A stretch of 12,937 bases of DNA. Origin: Verrucomicrobiota bacterium. GTDB taxonomy: Bacteria > Verrucomicrobiota > Verrucomicrobiia > Limisphaerales > CAZBKV01. Position numbers and translations under genes: made by a program. Positions 1 through 7,790 of this stretch are shown in pieces. The notes beneath the pieces are model-generated. The model searched no databases, was not told the DNA's origin, and saw only the letters and a program-made list of their open reading frames with translations. The stretch's first letter is position 1. Each line of letters starts with the position of its first letter. Location of the stretch: contig JAGHDA010000355.1 of NCBI GenBank assembly GCA_021160185.1, positions 1 through 12,937 on the forward strand, written 5' to 3'.

Positions 1-2160
1 GGCAATAGGCGCGTAGCCCACACCGCCCAAGATGCTGAACTCGGCCTTCTGTTCCGGACCGACTGCAATGACGAGAGGACACGATTGCACCAGTTTCCCC
101 CGGAAGACGGTTGTCCGGAGCGAACCGTCCCTGGCCTGGCGCCACACGGGCCGCCAGGCATTGCCACTCTTCTTCAGGTCGGCGCGCAATTGTTGGTTGG
201 GGCCGTAGTAGTCTTTGGCGAATTGCGGCAACACGAGCAGTTCCACGGCGGCTTCCACGAAATCGCCGGGCAACAGTTCAGTGACTTGCGCGGGCGGAAC
301 CAGTTCGAGGTTGCAACTGGGAACATGATTCTCCGTGCCAAAACTGGCCGCCACAGGCGGGCAATCCCTGCCGCCGAGCCGCGCTTTCCAGGAGCGGATG
401 ACCAGGCCGCGGTTGGCCCAGGCGCCGCCCTGCGCGTCTTTGCTGATCGCTTCATGCAGCGAAAACCAGGGCGCCGCGCCCGGGCAGGGGATGTCTTTTC
501 GGCGATACTTGCGGCCGCCCCAAACCGCCGGCCATTCCTCGAGCAACCCTTTTTCATTGCCCCGCGCCAGCTTGCGGAATTGATGATCGTTATATCGGTC
601 GGCGCCAAGCTGGTAGAACGCCAGACGGCGGAAACGAGTGGGCTTCAGCACATCATAGCGAAAGTGGTGATAGGCGCGGTTGAGGTCGTCGCAGCGCGGG
701 GTCATGACCCGCAGGGCGGCGGCGATGTGGCCGTCGGCGCTGATCCCCGAGTAGATCACATCCGTCAGATTCGGCCCCTGGCTCAGGTAGGCGACGCGCA
801 TCCGGGTGAGGAATTGCTTTCGGTTGGCCTCATCGAAGTAAACGAGGAAATCGCCGCCCCCCACGTTGTTGGACCAGCCCCACTTGCCGTTTCGGGTCTT
901 CATCTGCGTGACCATCAGCGGGCGCATATCGTCAATGACCGATCGCCCGAGGCCGACGTCCGGATCGTAGCAGATGCTTTCGCCCCAACTGCCGATCGCC
1001 GCCTGGTCCCACAACTGGTCGCCGCCCCAGCCGATCAGGCAAAGCTGGGCGTGCGACGCCACAGGCGCCGCGCCCCAGAAGTTGCGGGCGATGCAAAACT
1101 CCAGCTCGCCGACAAAACGCGCAGGAACCCACAGCCGCGTGATCGCATGCAGCCAAGGGCCCTGATACAACAGGGTCTGTCCTTGCTTGCGATGCCTGTT
1201 CTTTGAAATTTGCACAGGTATCGGCAGCGGATTGCCTTCCGGGTCACGCAACAGCGGGACCAGGCCGGCGATCCCAGGCACGCTGCCCTCATTGGCGAAA
1301 TTGATTCGCAGCGCCCGGGGTCGATCGGCGGGGTTCTTCAACCGCAGCCGAATGCGTTGAAGGCTGGCCGTATCCCTCACAAAAGGCCGGATCGGCGGGA
1401 CTTCCACTTTGTGCCAACCTCGCGCGCCGTCATATTCCACGGAAAGCGCTTTCGCATCGGGCAAAGTCCAGGCCTGCAAGGAAAGCTGGTTCTGCGCGGA
1501 CGAAGCCTGCTTTTCAAAGGCCGCCAGCGCGACGGCCTGCACGCTTCCCCGCTTCCAATCGGCTTTCGGCGTGGAGGCTGCTTCTCCATTGAAGCGGATG
1601 GTCGCGGCGGCCGCTTTCAATTCCCGGCGCGGACTGACGACCAGGATGAACGCAAGCCGTTCCGGCCAGGCGACCATCTCCAGCCGACAGTCCGCGGGCA
1701 ACGCAGCTCCTTCTTTGCTGACGAAGCGGAGGCGCAAATCCGATCGTTGCAGGAAACGCCCGCTCTCGATCAGTCGCGGCCGATCCCCGCTTCGACAGAT
1801 GTAAGCGGCGTCCCCGACAACCACCGACAACGCCAACCGAGCCGCCGGCAAGCCAAACACAACGCCGTTCGATCGGCCAACCGCCGCCGTGTAGGGCAAC
1901 GGTGTTTGAATCGGGCCAAAGTGCGTGATCCGCACCTTCTCGACATCCAGCGCCAGAGCGTACGCGCTGGTTTGCACACACCGGACCTTGCGCCCGCGCC
2001 AGCCATGCGCCCACCACATAAAGGTGTAGTCGCGGCTGCTGCCGCGGATCATTTCGCGAAGAGCCGCCGCCTGCCCGGCCGCCGTTGCCGCGGCGGTCGG
2101 CGTCATCCGCCCGGCGACCGCCAACGCGATCAGCGCGAAGACGCGGAGTGAACGGGTCAT
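1..2160 (-). CDS. Large secreted protein of unknown function, C-terminus beyond left edge
   Basis: Reading the minus strand from an ATG at 2160-2158 gives 720 codons without a stop up to base 1, so the gene runs out of the window. The protein begins MTRSLRVFALIALAVAG, a basic start followed by a hydrophobic stretch and an Ala-rich segment, which fits a Sec signal peptide of about 25 residues. The mature part has many Trp and aromatic residues, with segments such as TFMWWAHGWRGR near residue 46, WGGDQLWDQAAIGSWGE in the middle and LGADRYNDHQF further on. These look like a beta-rich extracellular protein. I do not recognise a named family. A carbohydrate-binding or lyase/glycosidase-like role is only suggested by the neighbours. 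It starts 89 bp after the sulfatase stop and has no clear Shine-Dalgarno sequence. Conceptual translation on the opposite strand is also open in places, but the signal peptide and same-strand context favour this frame. Confidence 0.82.
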   Translation of the reverse strand, partial: MTRSLRVFALIALAVAGRMTPTAAATAAGQAAALREMIRGSSRDYTFMWWAHGWRGRKVRCVQTSAYALALDVEKVRITHFGPIQTPLPYTAAVGRSNGVVFGLPAARLALSVVVGDAAYICRSGDRPRLIESGRFLQRSDLRLRFVSKEGAALPADCRLEMVAWPERLAFILVVSPRRELKAAAATIRFNGEAASTPKADWKRGSVQAVALAAFEKQASSAQNQLSLQAWTLPDAKALSVEYDGARGWHKVEVPPIRPFVRDTASLQRIRLRLKNPADRPRALRINFANEGSVPGIAGLVPLLRDPEGNPLPIPVQISKNRHRKQGQTLLYQGPWLHAITRLWVPARFVGELEFCIARNFWGAAPVASHAQLCLIGWGGDQLWDQAAIGSWGESICYDPDVGLGRSVIDDMRPLMVTQMKTRNGKWGWSNNVGGGDFLVYFDEANRKQFLTRMRVAYLSQGPNLTDVIYSGISADGHIAAALRVMTPRCDDLNRAYHHFRYDVLKPTRFRRLAFYQLGADRYNDHQFRKLARGNEKGLLEEWPAVWGGRKYRRKDIPCPGAAPWFSLHEAISKDAQGGAWANRGLVIRSWKARLGGRDCPPVAASFGTENHVPSCNLELVPPAQVTELLPGDFVEAAVELLVLPQFAKDYYGPNQQLRADLKKSGNAWRPVWRQARDGSLRTTVFRGKLVQSCPLVIAVGPEQKAEFSILGGVGYAPIA

Positions 2161-2249
2161 AGCGGCGCCGCTCGCTTGCACGGCCGGCAATATTCAGAGG
2201 CCCGGACGAATTTGCCTAAACCGTCCCTATGCATGCAACCACGAACAAA

Positions 2250-3809
2250 TCACCGATAATCCTCGCCCAACAGGCTGTGCAAGACCGATTCCTGCCATGC
2301 GCGCAGCCGCGTCTGCAGTTGTCCAGCCAGCTCGGGCTGGGAGTGGACCAGGTTCTTCGATTCGCCGGGATCGCTTTGCAGGTCGAACAACTCGACGCCG
2401 CTGTTCCTCTCGCCATCAATAACAAGTTTATACCGGTTGTCCAGGATGGCCCGCGGGCCGGTAAAGTCTCCTTCCCGGATTTCCTTATAGCGGTAATTGA
2501 CGAAATTCCGGGTCCGCAACCCGCCCAACAGTTTCACCAGCGGCGTAGTGCCTTTCTGCAACTCCGGATCGATGTAAGGCTCCCGGGGTTGTCCCCGTCT
2601 TGGAGCGCCCCTGAAACTCCAAAAGCAGATCGGCCTCGGCCGGGACGTCATCCTGCCGTCGAATAAGGGGGCAAGGTTGACGCCGTCCAGCGGGCGATCA
2701 GGCGGCTTGACTCCGGCCAGCGCGCAGAGCGTGGGCAGCATGTCGCTGGTGACGGCGTTGACCTGGGTCGCGCGCGGCTTGGGGATGCCCGCCGGCCATT
2801 CGATCAGTCCCGGAACCCGCACGCCGCCTTCATACACTTTTCCCTTCAGCCCCCGGAAGCGGGACTCGGCCAACCCGCTGGATGGAATGCCGTTGTCGCC
2901 GCAATACCACAACAGCGTGTTCCGTTGCAGGCCCTGGGTTTTCAGGCGGCTGCGCAGCTTGCCGATGGCGCGGTCCATGGCCGTGATCTCGGCGTAGCGT
3001 TCCCGCAGCACCTCGCGCAGGGGGCGCCGGACTTGCCTGCCGGTTTTGTTCGAAGTCAGCCTTACCATCCGTGCGGCATACTCCTGCGGCAGGTTGTCGT
3101 AGAGCGCCAGGTCCCGCTCCAATCCGCTGTAGGGTTCGTGCGGCGAGCCGAACCAAACCACGACGAAGAACGGCTTGCCGCGTTTCACGGCCTTCGCGAT
3201 GAACCGGACCGCTTCATTTACAATAACCTCCGAACCTTCGCCTTCGTAACGCTGCGGCGGACCGCCGTTGCGCGAGAGTTGCGGGTTCATCTCGAAGAAG
3301 TTGTCGTGCGAGAGCCACTCGTCGAACCCCATTGCGCCGGGGTTCGTGGGCGAACCGGCTTTCACCGGCCCGACATGCCACTTGCCGAAGTGCGCGGTGG
3401 CATAACCCGCCTTGCGCAGAAGCTGGGCGATCGTGATTTCCTCCGGCCGGATGGAGCAACCCGGGTGAAACGTGCCGTACCGGTTTGGATGGCGTCCGGT
3501 CAACACGCTGCCGCGGGTGGGGGAACACGACGGATGCGCGTAGAAATGGTCCAGGCGCAGGCCCGATGCGGCCATCTCATCGAGCGTCGGCGTCTTGACG
3601 AACGGATGCCCATTGTAGCCCGTCTCCTCCCAGCCGTGATCGTCGCCCATGAGCAGAACGATATTGGGCCGCGGAGACCGTTGCGCGGAGGCGGCTCCGA
3701 CGGATCCGGCCGCTACAAGGCCCAGGGCCGCCAGGGCGAGCAAGGTTTTCGACGCGCCTGCCCAAGCCCCAAACATTACCCGCCTCATGTCTGTTTCTTG
3801 AGTCTTCAT
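2250..3809 (-). CDS. Type I sulfatase (arylsulfatase-like, formylglycine-dependent), exported
   Basis: The protein hydrolyses sulfate esters, most likely on sugars. The sulfatase signature CSPTRG is present; its Cys is the residue converted to formylglycine. Counting from the upstream ATG at 3872, it is Cys116, with Arg120 following. Expected active-site features are all there: the metal-binding pair in GDDHGW (Asp77, Asp78), GKWH (Lys164, His166), SPHEP (His245), GDNG (Asp326, Asn327) and GLKGKVYEGGVRVPG (Lys343). The C-terminal part ends with the ELFDLQSDPGESKNL type of motif common in this family. Three starts are possible: 3872, 3809 and 3788. The signal peptide (hydrophobic LLALAALGLVAAG, then ASA) argues for 3809 or 3788, because 3872 gives an over-long basic leader; none has a good ribosome binding site. 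Length of about 510-520 residues is normal. It follows the glycosidase gene in the same direction. No sulfatase-maturing enzyme is encoded in the window. Confidence 0.95.
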   Translation of the reverse strand: MKTQETDMRRVMFGAWAGASKTLLALAALGLVAAGSVGAASAQRSPRPNIVLLMGDDHGWEETGYNGHPFVKTPTLDEMAASGLRLDHFYAHPSCSPTRGSVLTGRHPNRYGTFHPGCSIRPEEITIAQLLRKAGYATAHFGKWHVGPVKAGSPTNPGAMGFDEWLSHDNFFEMNPQLSRNGGPPQRYEGEGSEVIVNEAVRFIAKAVKRGKPFFVVVWFGSPHEPYSGLERDLALYDNLPQEYAARMVRLTSNKTGRQVRRPLREVLRERYAEITAMDRAIGKLRSRLKTQGLQRNTLLWYCGDNGIPSSGLAESRFRGLKGKVYEGGVRVPGLIEWPAGIPKPRATQVNAVTSDMLPTLCALAGVKPPDRPLDGVNLAPLFDGRMTSRPRPICFWSFRGAPRRGQPREPYIDPELQKGTTPLVKLLGGLRTRNFVNYRYKEIREGDFTGPRAILDNRYKLVIDGERNSGVELFDLQSDPGESKNLVHSQPELAGQLQTRLRAWQESVLHSLLGEDYR

Positions 3810-3894
3810 TCCACCGTTTCGTTTTCTTGGCCGCGCGATCGTCCCCAACCCCTTGCACATCGGTTTAAACATAGCGTGAGGGTTCTCGGGCCGC

Positions 3895-5274
3895 TCACGA
3901 TCCCGAATGGGTGTCGCGCAGCTTGAGCTTATGCTTGCGTGTCAGCCCGTCGAGCATCATGGTCGCCAACGTGCAGCTCATGCAGTAGTCGCGGACGCCG
4001 AGCGGTCTCCCTGTCATCGAATCGTAATGTTCGCTGATGCCGTTCTTGATCGCGTTGGCGATGCTCTTGTCGCAAATGTCGGCGGCCAGCTCGGCGTGTC
4101 CATAGGCGGCCAGGCCAGCAGCAATCTGGTAATTGGTCGGCGGCCACACATCGCCGCGCCAGAAGCCGTTGGATCGATAGCGCCGGTCGGTGCTATCCAC
4201 GGTCGGAACAGGCAACGGCGTCTGCCAGGCCGGCGAGGCAAGGACTTCGGCCATGCGATCAGCCATCGCCTGGGTCGGCACGCCCGCCACTAGCGGCATC
4301 CAACTGCCGATGGTCGCAACCGGGATCTTTTCGAGGGTGTCGCGCTTGACCGAGAGAAACGTGCCGGCTTCTTCATCCCACATGTGATCGCGCATGCCTT
4401 GGATGCCTTTTTCCATGCGGCGCTTGCGCCGGGACGCCATGGCCGTGTCGCCGACAATCGCGGCCAGCCGGGCGAGGCTTCGCTCGGCCAAAATCAGATA
4501 GGCGGTGTTGCCGGGCACGCAGATGTCGCCGTACCAAGGCCCTTCGTGGGGGCCCTTGCGCTTGGGATGAACGGTCATGCGCATGCCGTCCATGTTGCAT
4601 TCGTAATCGAACGTCTCCCACTTCGCGTGTTGGAGCTTGCCCGAATAGGCGCCGACGACGAGCAGCCCGTTGTTGTGCAAATCCCGCTCCCGCCAGAACC
4701 ATTCGTGAAACCGTTCCAGCCGGCTGAGGCATTGCTCCAGCAGTTTCCGGTCGCCGTTGCGCCGGTAAACCCGTTCAACGCCCCACGCCAAGATGGGAAT
4801 TTGCGAGAATCGTCGGACTTCTTGCGGCGCGGTCTTGATGGCCACGGTGATCATGTCCCGGGCATAATCGGGCGCGCTTTGATTCCAACGGTCCTGGAAA
4901 TCCCAGTAATTCTGAAAGATCTCACGGATGACTTTCTCCTTCCCCGGCAGGATGCTCAGCAAGTCGACGACAAACATCGTGTCCCAGATCCACTGACCCT
5001 TGTAGTAGGGGCCGCCGGGCCGGACCCAGATGTGTCGCAACGGTTCCACCGGAGGCTGGAGTTTTTCCAAGATGCACTTGTCAAAAACACGCTGCGCCAA
5101 AGTCAGAACCGTCGGATCGTCCGACTCGAGAAACTCCCGCGCGTCCACGTGCGTCGGCCCGACGGTTTCGGCCGAAAGAACCGGCAGACCGGCGAACGCC
5201 AAGCCGCCTGCGGCCCCGCCGGCGATCTTGAGAAACTCACGCCGTCTCATCCGAAGCGGTTCGATTCTCGGCAT
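3895..5274 (-). CDS. Tat-exported (alpha/alpha)6-barrel glycoside hydrolase, GH63/MGH1-like
   Basis: This 459-residue protein resembles the trehalase / GH63 / mannosylglycerate-hydrolase group of (alpha/alpha)6-barrel inverting glycosidases. Hallmarks seen are QWIWDTMF (Trp95-Phe101), a substrate-pocket segment ECNMDGMR around Asp229, GFWRGDVWPPTNYQ (370-383) and SEHYDSMTG (Glu415). By analogy with the family, Asp229 and Glu415 are the likely catalytic acid and base; this is inference without an alignment. The N-terminus has a twin-arginine signal, RRREFLK, followed by a Gly/Ala-rich hydrophobic stretch, so the folded enzyme is probably exported by Tat. The ATG at 5274 lies only 3 bp after the stop of the DUF1080 gene, so the two are almost certainly co-transcribed and probably translationally coupled. 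A second ATG at 5250 would also keep the Tat motif. The substrate cannot be read from the sequence. Confidence 0.85.
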   Translation of the reverse strand: MPRIEPLRMRRREFLKIAGGAAGGLAFAGLPVLSAETVGPTHVDAREFLESDDPTVLTLAQRVFDKCILEKLQPPVEPLRHIWVRPGGPYYKGQWIWDTMFVVDLLSILPGKEKVIREIFQNYWDFQDRWNQSAPDYARDMITVAIKTAPQEVRRFSQIPILAWGVERVYRRNGDRKLLEQCLSRLERFHEWFWRERDLHNNGLLVVGAYSGKLQHAKWETFDYECNMDGMRMTVHPKRKGPHEGPWYGDICVPGNTAYLILAERSLARLAAIVGDTAMASRRKRRMEKGIQGMRDHMWDEEAGTFLSVKRDTLEKIPVATIGSWMPLVAGVPTQAMADRMAEVLASPAWQTPLPVPTVDSTDRRYRSNGFWRGDVWPPTNYQIAAGLAAYGHAELAADICDKSIANAIKNGISEHYDSMTGRPLGVRDYCMSCTLATMMLDGLTRKHKLKLRDTHSGS

Positions 5275-5277
5275 GCG

Positions 5278-6033
5278 TCAAGGAAGTTTCTTCAGCCGGA
5301 TGTTTTTGAACTGAACCTTCATCGGCGGCCCAGGATGCATCTGGAGAGCGATGACGCCCTTGGACGCCGCGCGCTTCGCGTCGCGGTCCGTTAGCCGACA
5401 CATCAGCTTGCCGTTAAGAAACACCGTGACCTCCGGACCGCGGCAAATGATCCGGTAGGTGTTCCAGGCTTCCTTCTTGTAAACCTTGCCCAGTTCGGCG
5501 GCGTCCCCCAGCTTGGCAACTTTCCGCGTCCCATCGGGTTGAATCGTAACCTGCTCTCCACGTCCGGCGATCAGGCCGCGCGTGTGTTCGTAAACAAAAC
5601 CGACCAGGCTGCCGTCGCCGCTCATGTCGGCCTGGTAGCCCGAGGTGTCCCAGCGGGGCAAGGCCTTGGAGCGGAACTGGATGCCGGAGTTGCCGGCGCG
5701 GCTGAGCCGAAACTCCGCAATCAGCTCGAAGTCGGCCGGCTCGCCGCCGCGCCAAATGAGGTAAGTGGCTGCCTTGCACGGCTTCTCCGGCGTGCTTTCA
5801 GCGGTCAACGCGCCGTCCTCGACCCTCCACCACCCCGGCTCGCCGTCCCAGCCGGAGAGGTCCTTTCCGTTGAAAATGGGGACAAAACCCGCCTTAGCCG
5901 CGCCCGCCGGCAGTCGCGCCGGCGCTTGCCCGACGCGTTGGGTAAGTTGTTTGGGTTTAACCTGGATGCGCTCGGCGGCCTGGGCGGACACAGCCGCAAC
6001 CAGGAGAGGGACCATAAACCAGATGCGCTTCAT
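5278..6033 (-). CDS. Secreted 3-keto-disaccharide hydrolase domain protein (DUF1080)
   Basis: A 251-residue protein with a Sec signal peptide (MKRIWFMVPLLVAAVSAQA) and one DUF1080 domain (Pfam PF06439, 3-keto-disaccharide hydrolase), a concanavalin-like beta-sandwich. The family pattern is clear: FNGKDLSGWDGE (54-65), WWRVEDGALTAE, DFELIAEFRLS, GNSGIQFRS (114-122), SGYQADM (131-137), WNTYRIICRG (190-199), FLNGK and the closing IALQMHPGPPMKVQFKNIRL. Members cleave glycosides that have been oxidised to the 3-keto form, or bind such sugars. An oxidoreductase that could make such a substrate lies 25 bp upstream, and the barrel glycosidase starts 3 bp downstream, which supports a joint role. Residues 21-48 form a linker before the domain. 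The start has no good Shine-Dalgarno sequence; it was chosen because it begins the signal peptide directly. Confidence 0.92.
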   Translation of the reverse strand: MKRIWFMVPLLVAAVSAQAAERIQVKPKQLTQRVGQAPARLPAGAAKAGFVPIFNGKDLSGWDGEPGWWRVEDGALTAESTPEKPCKAATYLIWRGGEPADFELIAEFRLSRAGNSGIQFRSKALPRWDTSGYQADMSGDGSLVGFVYEHTRGLIAGRGEQVTIQPDGTRKVAKLGDAAELGKVYKKEAWNTYRIICRGPEVTVFLNGKLMCRLTDRDAKRAASKGVIALQMHPGPPMKVQFKNIRLKKLP

Positions 6034-6058
6034 GACAGGAGATTATAATGGCATTGCG

Positions 6059-7384
6059 TTAGACCGTGTACGGGGCGCGCATGGCGCGAGACCGCAGCCG
6101 GTTGGCTTCGGGATCGCCGACAAACTCGGCCTTTTGCAAGTCGAATTTCAGGTTTCGTTGCAACTGGCCGACAATGTCGGCCGCCAAACAGATGCACATG
6201 GAGCGATACATCACTTCCGGATTCGCCACCGGAGCTCGGCGGGATTTGACACAGTCGAGGAAGTCCCGCACGTGGCTCAAGGGCCGTTGCGTCCGGGCGG
6301 TGTAGTCCGCCAGCGTCTTGTTATAATCGAGCAGCAACGACGGCGAAGAAACCTCGGTTCTCGAGTAACCATCGGCCGCCGCCGCCCAACCTTCGGAGCC
6401 CTCGAATCGCTCGCCGCAAGCGCCATGCCAATACTCGCACGGCTCCCACACCGAACCGCTCGTCCGGTACAACACCAGCTTCACGCCATTGGACAAACGT
6501 GTCATGATGGTCGCGCCCGGCCCCGCATACTCGAACTCGATAGAAGTCACGTTTTCCATATCGAGACCGGCCAGAGCTTGGGCGACCGTGTGCGCGCCCC
6601 ACATTGCCACATCAGTGGCGAAATCGTAAAAGTGATACCACCCGGAATGCAAATAGCCGTGGTTGTAGGGCCTCCAAGGGGACGGGCCCACGAACAAGTC
6701 CCAGTCCAGCTCGTCCTTGGGCGGTTCCGGTTCCGCCGGCAGCCAGTCGTGACGGTTCCCATCGCGCCAACGACAATCGGCGTAAACCGTATGGATGGGC
6801 CCCAAGCGTCCGGAGCGGGCCAACTCAATGGCAAAGACATGGTGGGGCTCGCTGAGACGTTGAGCGCCCGTTTGATACACCCGGCAGTACCGGCGGGCGG
6901 TTTCCACCACCATCCGGCCCTGCGCCATCGTAAGGCAGGCGGGCTTCTCACAATAGACGTCCTTGCCCGCGCGCATGGCCCAAATCGAAGCCAGCGCATG
7001 CCAGCGGTCGCCTGTGGCGATCAAGACGGCGTCCACATCCGTCCGCTCGGCCAGCAACTGGCGCATATCGCTATACGTCGCGCAATCGGCGTTGCCGTAT
7101 TTCGCGTCGACGGCCCTCTTGGTCGCTTGCCGCCGTTCCTTGAGGACGTCGCATACGGCCGCCCATTGCACATCCTTCTGGGCCAGCATGACGCTCAGGT
7201 CGTAGGAACCGCGGCCGCCGAGCCCGATGCCGGCCATGACGATGCGCTCGCTGGGCGCCGCCGCTCCGTCTCGCCCAAGCGCAGATGCGGGGACAAGCCA
7301 GGGCGCCGCCGCGGCGCCTGCGGCCATCGCCCCCCGGCTGAGAAACTGACGCCGTGTAAGCTGGGTTGAATGGTGCTTGCTCAT
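6059..7384 (-). CDS. Gfo/Idh/MocA-family oxidoreductase with Tat signal (oxidoreductase B)
   Basis: A 441-residue NAD(P)-dependent sugar oxidoreductase. The N-terminal Rossmann fold shows GIGLGGRG (52-59), then AVCDV, DAVLIATGDRWHA and the family motif YCEKP (Glu146-Lys147-Pro148), whose Lys is catalytic in characterised members. The second alpha/beta domain carries DLFVGPSPWRPYNHGYLHSGWYHFYDFATD and MWGAH (His265). The leader contains TRRQFLSRGA, a twin-arginine signal, so the enzyme is likely exported with its cofactor already bound. The start at 7384 was chosen over the more upstream one at 7432 because an excellent ribosome binding site (AAAGGAG, 7-base spacer) precedes it. It is the first gene after the ~400 bp gap, so it may head its own transcript with the DUF1080, glycosidase and sulfatase genes. 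The probable job is oxidising a sugar, for example to a 3-keto form for the DUF1080 partner; the substrate is unknown. Confidence 0.93.
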   Translation of the reverse strand: MSKHHSTQLTRRQFLSRGAMAAGAAAAPWLVPASALGRDGAAAPSERIVMAGIGLGGRGSYDLSVMLAQKDVQWAAVCDVLKERRQATKRAVDAKYGNADCATYSDMRQLLAERTDVDAVLIATGDRWHALASIWAMRAGKDVYCEKPACLTMAQGRMVVETARRYCRVYQTGAQRLSEPHHVFAIELARSGRLGPIHTVYADCRWRDGNRHDWLPAEPEPPKDELDWDLFVGPSPWRPYNHGYLHSGWYHFYDFATDVAMWGAHTVAQALAGLDMENVTSIEFEYAGPGATIMTRLSNGVKLVLYRTSGSVWEPCEYWHGACGERFEGSEGWAAAADGYSRTEVSSPSLLLDYNKTLADYTARTQRPLSHVRDFLDCVKSRRAPVANPEVMYRSMCICLAADIVGQLQRNLKFDLQKAEFVGDPEANRLRSRAMRAPYTV

Positions 7385-7391
7385 CGGATGT

Positions 7392-7398
7392 CTCCTTT
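7392..7398 (-). promoter_or_regulatory. Ribosome binding site of oxidoreductase B
   Basis: AAAGGAG lies on the minus strand 7 bases before the ATG at 7384. It is the strongest Shine-Dalgarno sequence in the window and fixes the start at 7384 instead of 7432. Confidence 0.85.
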
Positions 7399-7417
7399 CG
7401 ATTGCATTTTGTCTACG

Positions 7418-7448
7418 GACAGGACTGGTCAACCGATCTCCTCCTGTC
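7418..7448. promoter_or_regulatory. Dyad upstream of oxidoreductase B, possible operator
   Basis: A perfect 7-bp inverted repeat, GACAGGA at 7418-7424 and TCCTGTC at 7442-7448, is separated by 17 bp and centred about 50 bp upstream of the start of oxidoreductase B. Between the arms, on the minus strand, is TTGACC, which resembles a -35 box; no convincing -10 box follows at standard spacing. The layout would fit a repressor or activator site, but a dyad this short can arise by chance. Confidence 0.3.
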
Positions 7449-7451
7449 TAT

Positions 7452-7473
7452 CCCAATTGAATCCAAGATTGGG
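7452..7473. promoter_or_regulatory. Second short dyad upstream of oxidoreductase B
   Basis: A perfect 6-bp inverted repeat, CCCAAT at 7452-7457 and ATTGGG at 7468-7473, with a 10-base loop. It sits just upstream of the first dyad, in the AT-richer part of the gap. It could be a second half of a regulatory region or a weak hairpin. No T-run follows it on either strand, so it is not a good intrinsic terminator. Confidence 0.22.
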
Positions 7474-7711
7474 GGCCTCAACCCGATAGACGCATGGAGG
7501 GACACGACTTCCCGACAGGGGCGTCGAATTCCGCCCAACCGGCTCATGCCGCCCGGCTGTGGTTTTAGTTCCCACAATGGGCGCACTGCAGAACGTCAGG
7601 GCAGCAGTTCCGCTGGCGCCGGAAGAGAGGCTGTCAAGGACTCCAGGCTTCGCTGGCAAGACAGGCGCCGGTCGACGCGCGCGCCGCCAACCGTCGCAAC
7701 CCACAGCCGAT

Positions 7712-7754
7712 GCCGCAAGCGGCGTTATGGCCGCATACAACGCCGGTCTCCGGC
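7712..7754. repeat. Pair of short GC-rich hairpins, REP-like
   Basis: Two hairpins with 5-bp stems (7712-7723 with a 2-base loop, 7742-7754 with a 3-base loop) lie 18 bp apart and within 40-80 bp downstream of the stop codon of the unassigned gene. Paired palindromes just past a gene end are typical of REP/BIME-type elements or transcript-end stabilisers. Both stems are short, and GC-rich DNA makes such hairpins by chance. Confidence 0.25.
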
Positions 7755-7790
7755 TCTTCGAGCTCGTGCCGATGACGAGACGGGGCATGG

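Larger units (their letters stand above)
7385..7790. other. Non-coding gap of about 400 bp with hairpins
   Basis: This is the only long stretch without a convincing gene. Short open frames on both strands have no recognisable protein features and low-complexity Arg/Ala/Pro composition. The right half contains two compact hairpins near the end of the unassigned gene: GCCGC-AA-GCGGC at 7712-7723 and GCCGG-TCT-CCGGC at 7742-7754. Neither is followed by a T-run. The left part (7385-7480) holds the dyads and the ribosome binding site of oxidoreductase B, so it probably contains that gene's promoter. The right half could be a dispersed REP-like repeat or decayed coding DNA; one window cannot tell. 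Confidence 0.5.

Noticed and set aside
6044..6051. ATTATAAT, a perfect -10-like box just upstream of the DUF1080 gene
   Set aside because: It is palindromic, lies only about 12 bases before the ATG and has no -35 partner; the gene is probably read from an upstream promoter.
5765..7369. Plus-strand open frame of 534 codons, and others of 300-440 codons on the plus strand (85-1206, 1210-2151, 2925-3926, 4384-5394, 7806-9134)
   Set aside because: They lie opposite genes with clear family motifs or signal peptides, have Arg/Ala/Pro-rich content and no recognisable domains. Long antisense frames are expected in GC-rich coding DNA.
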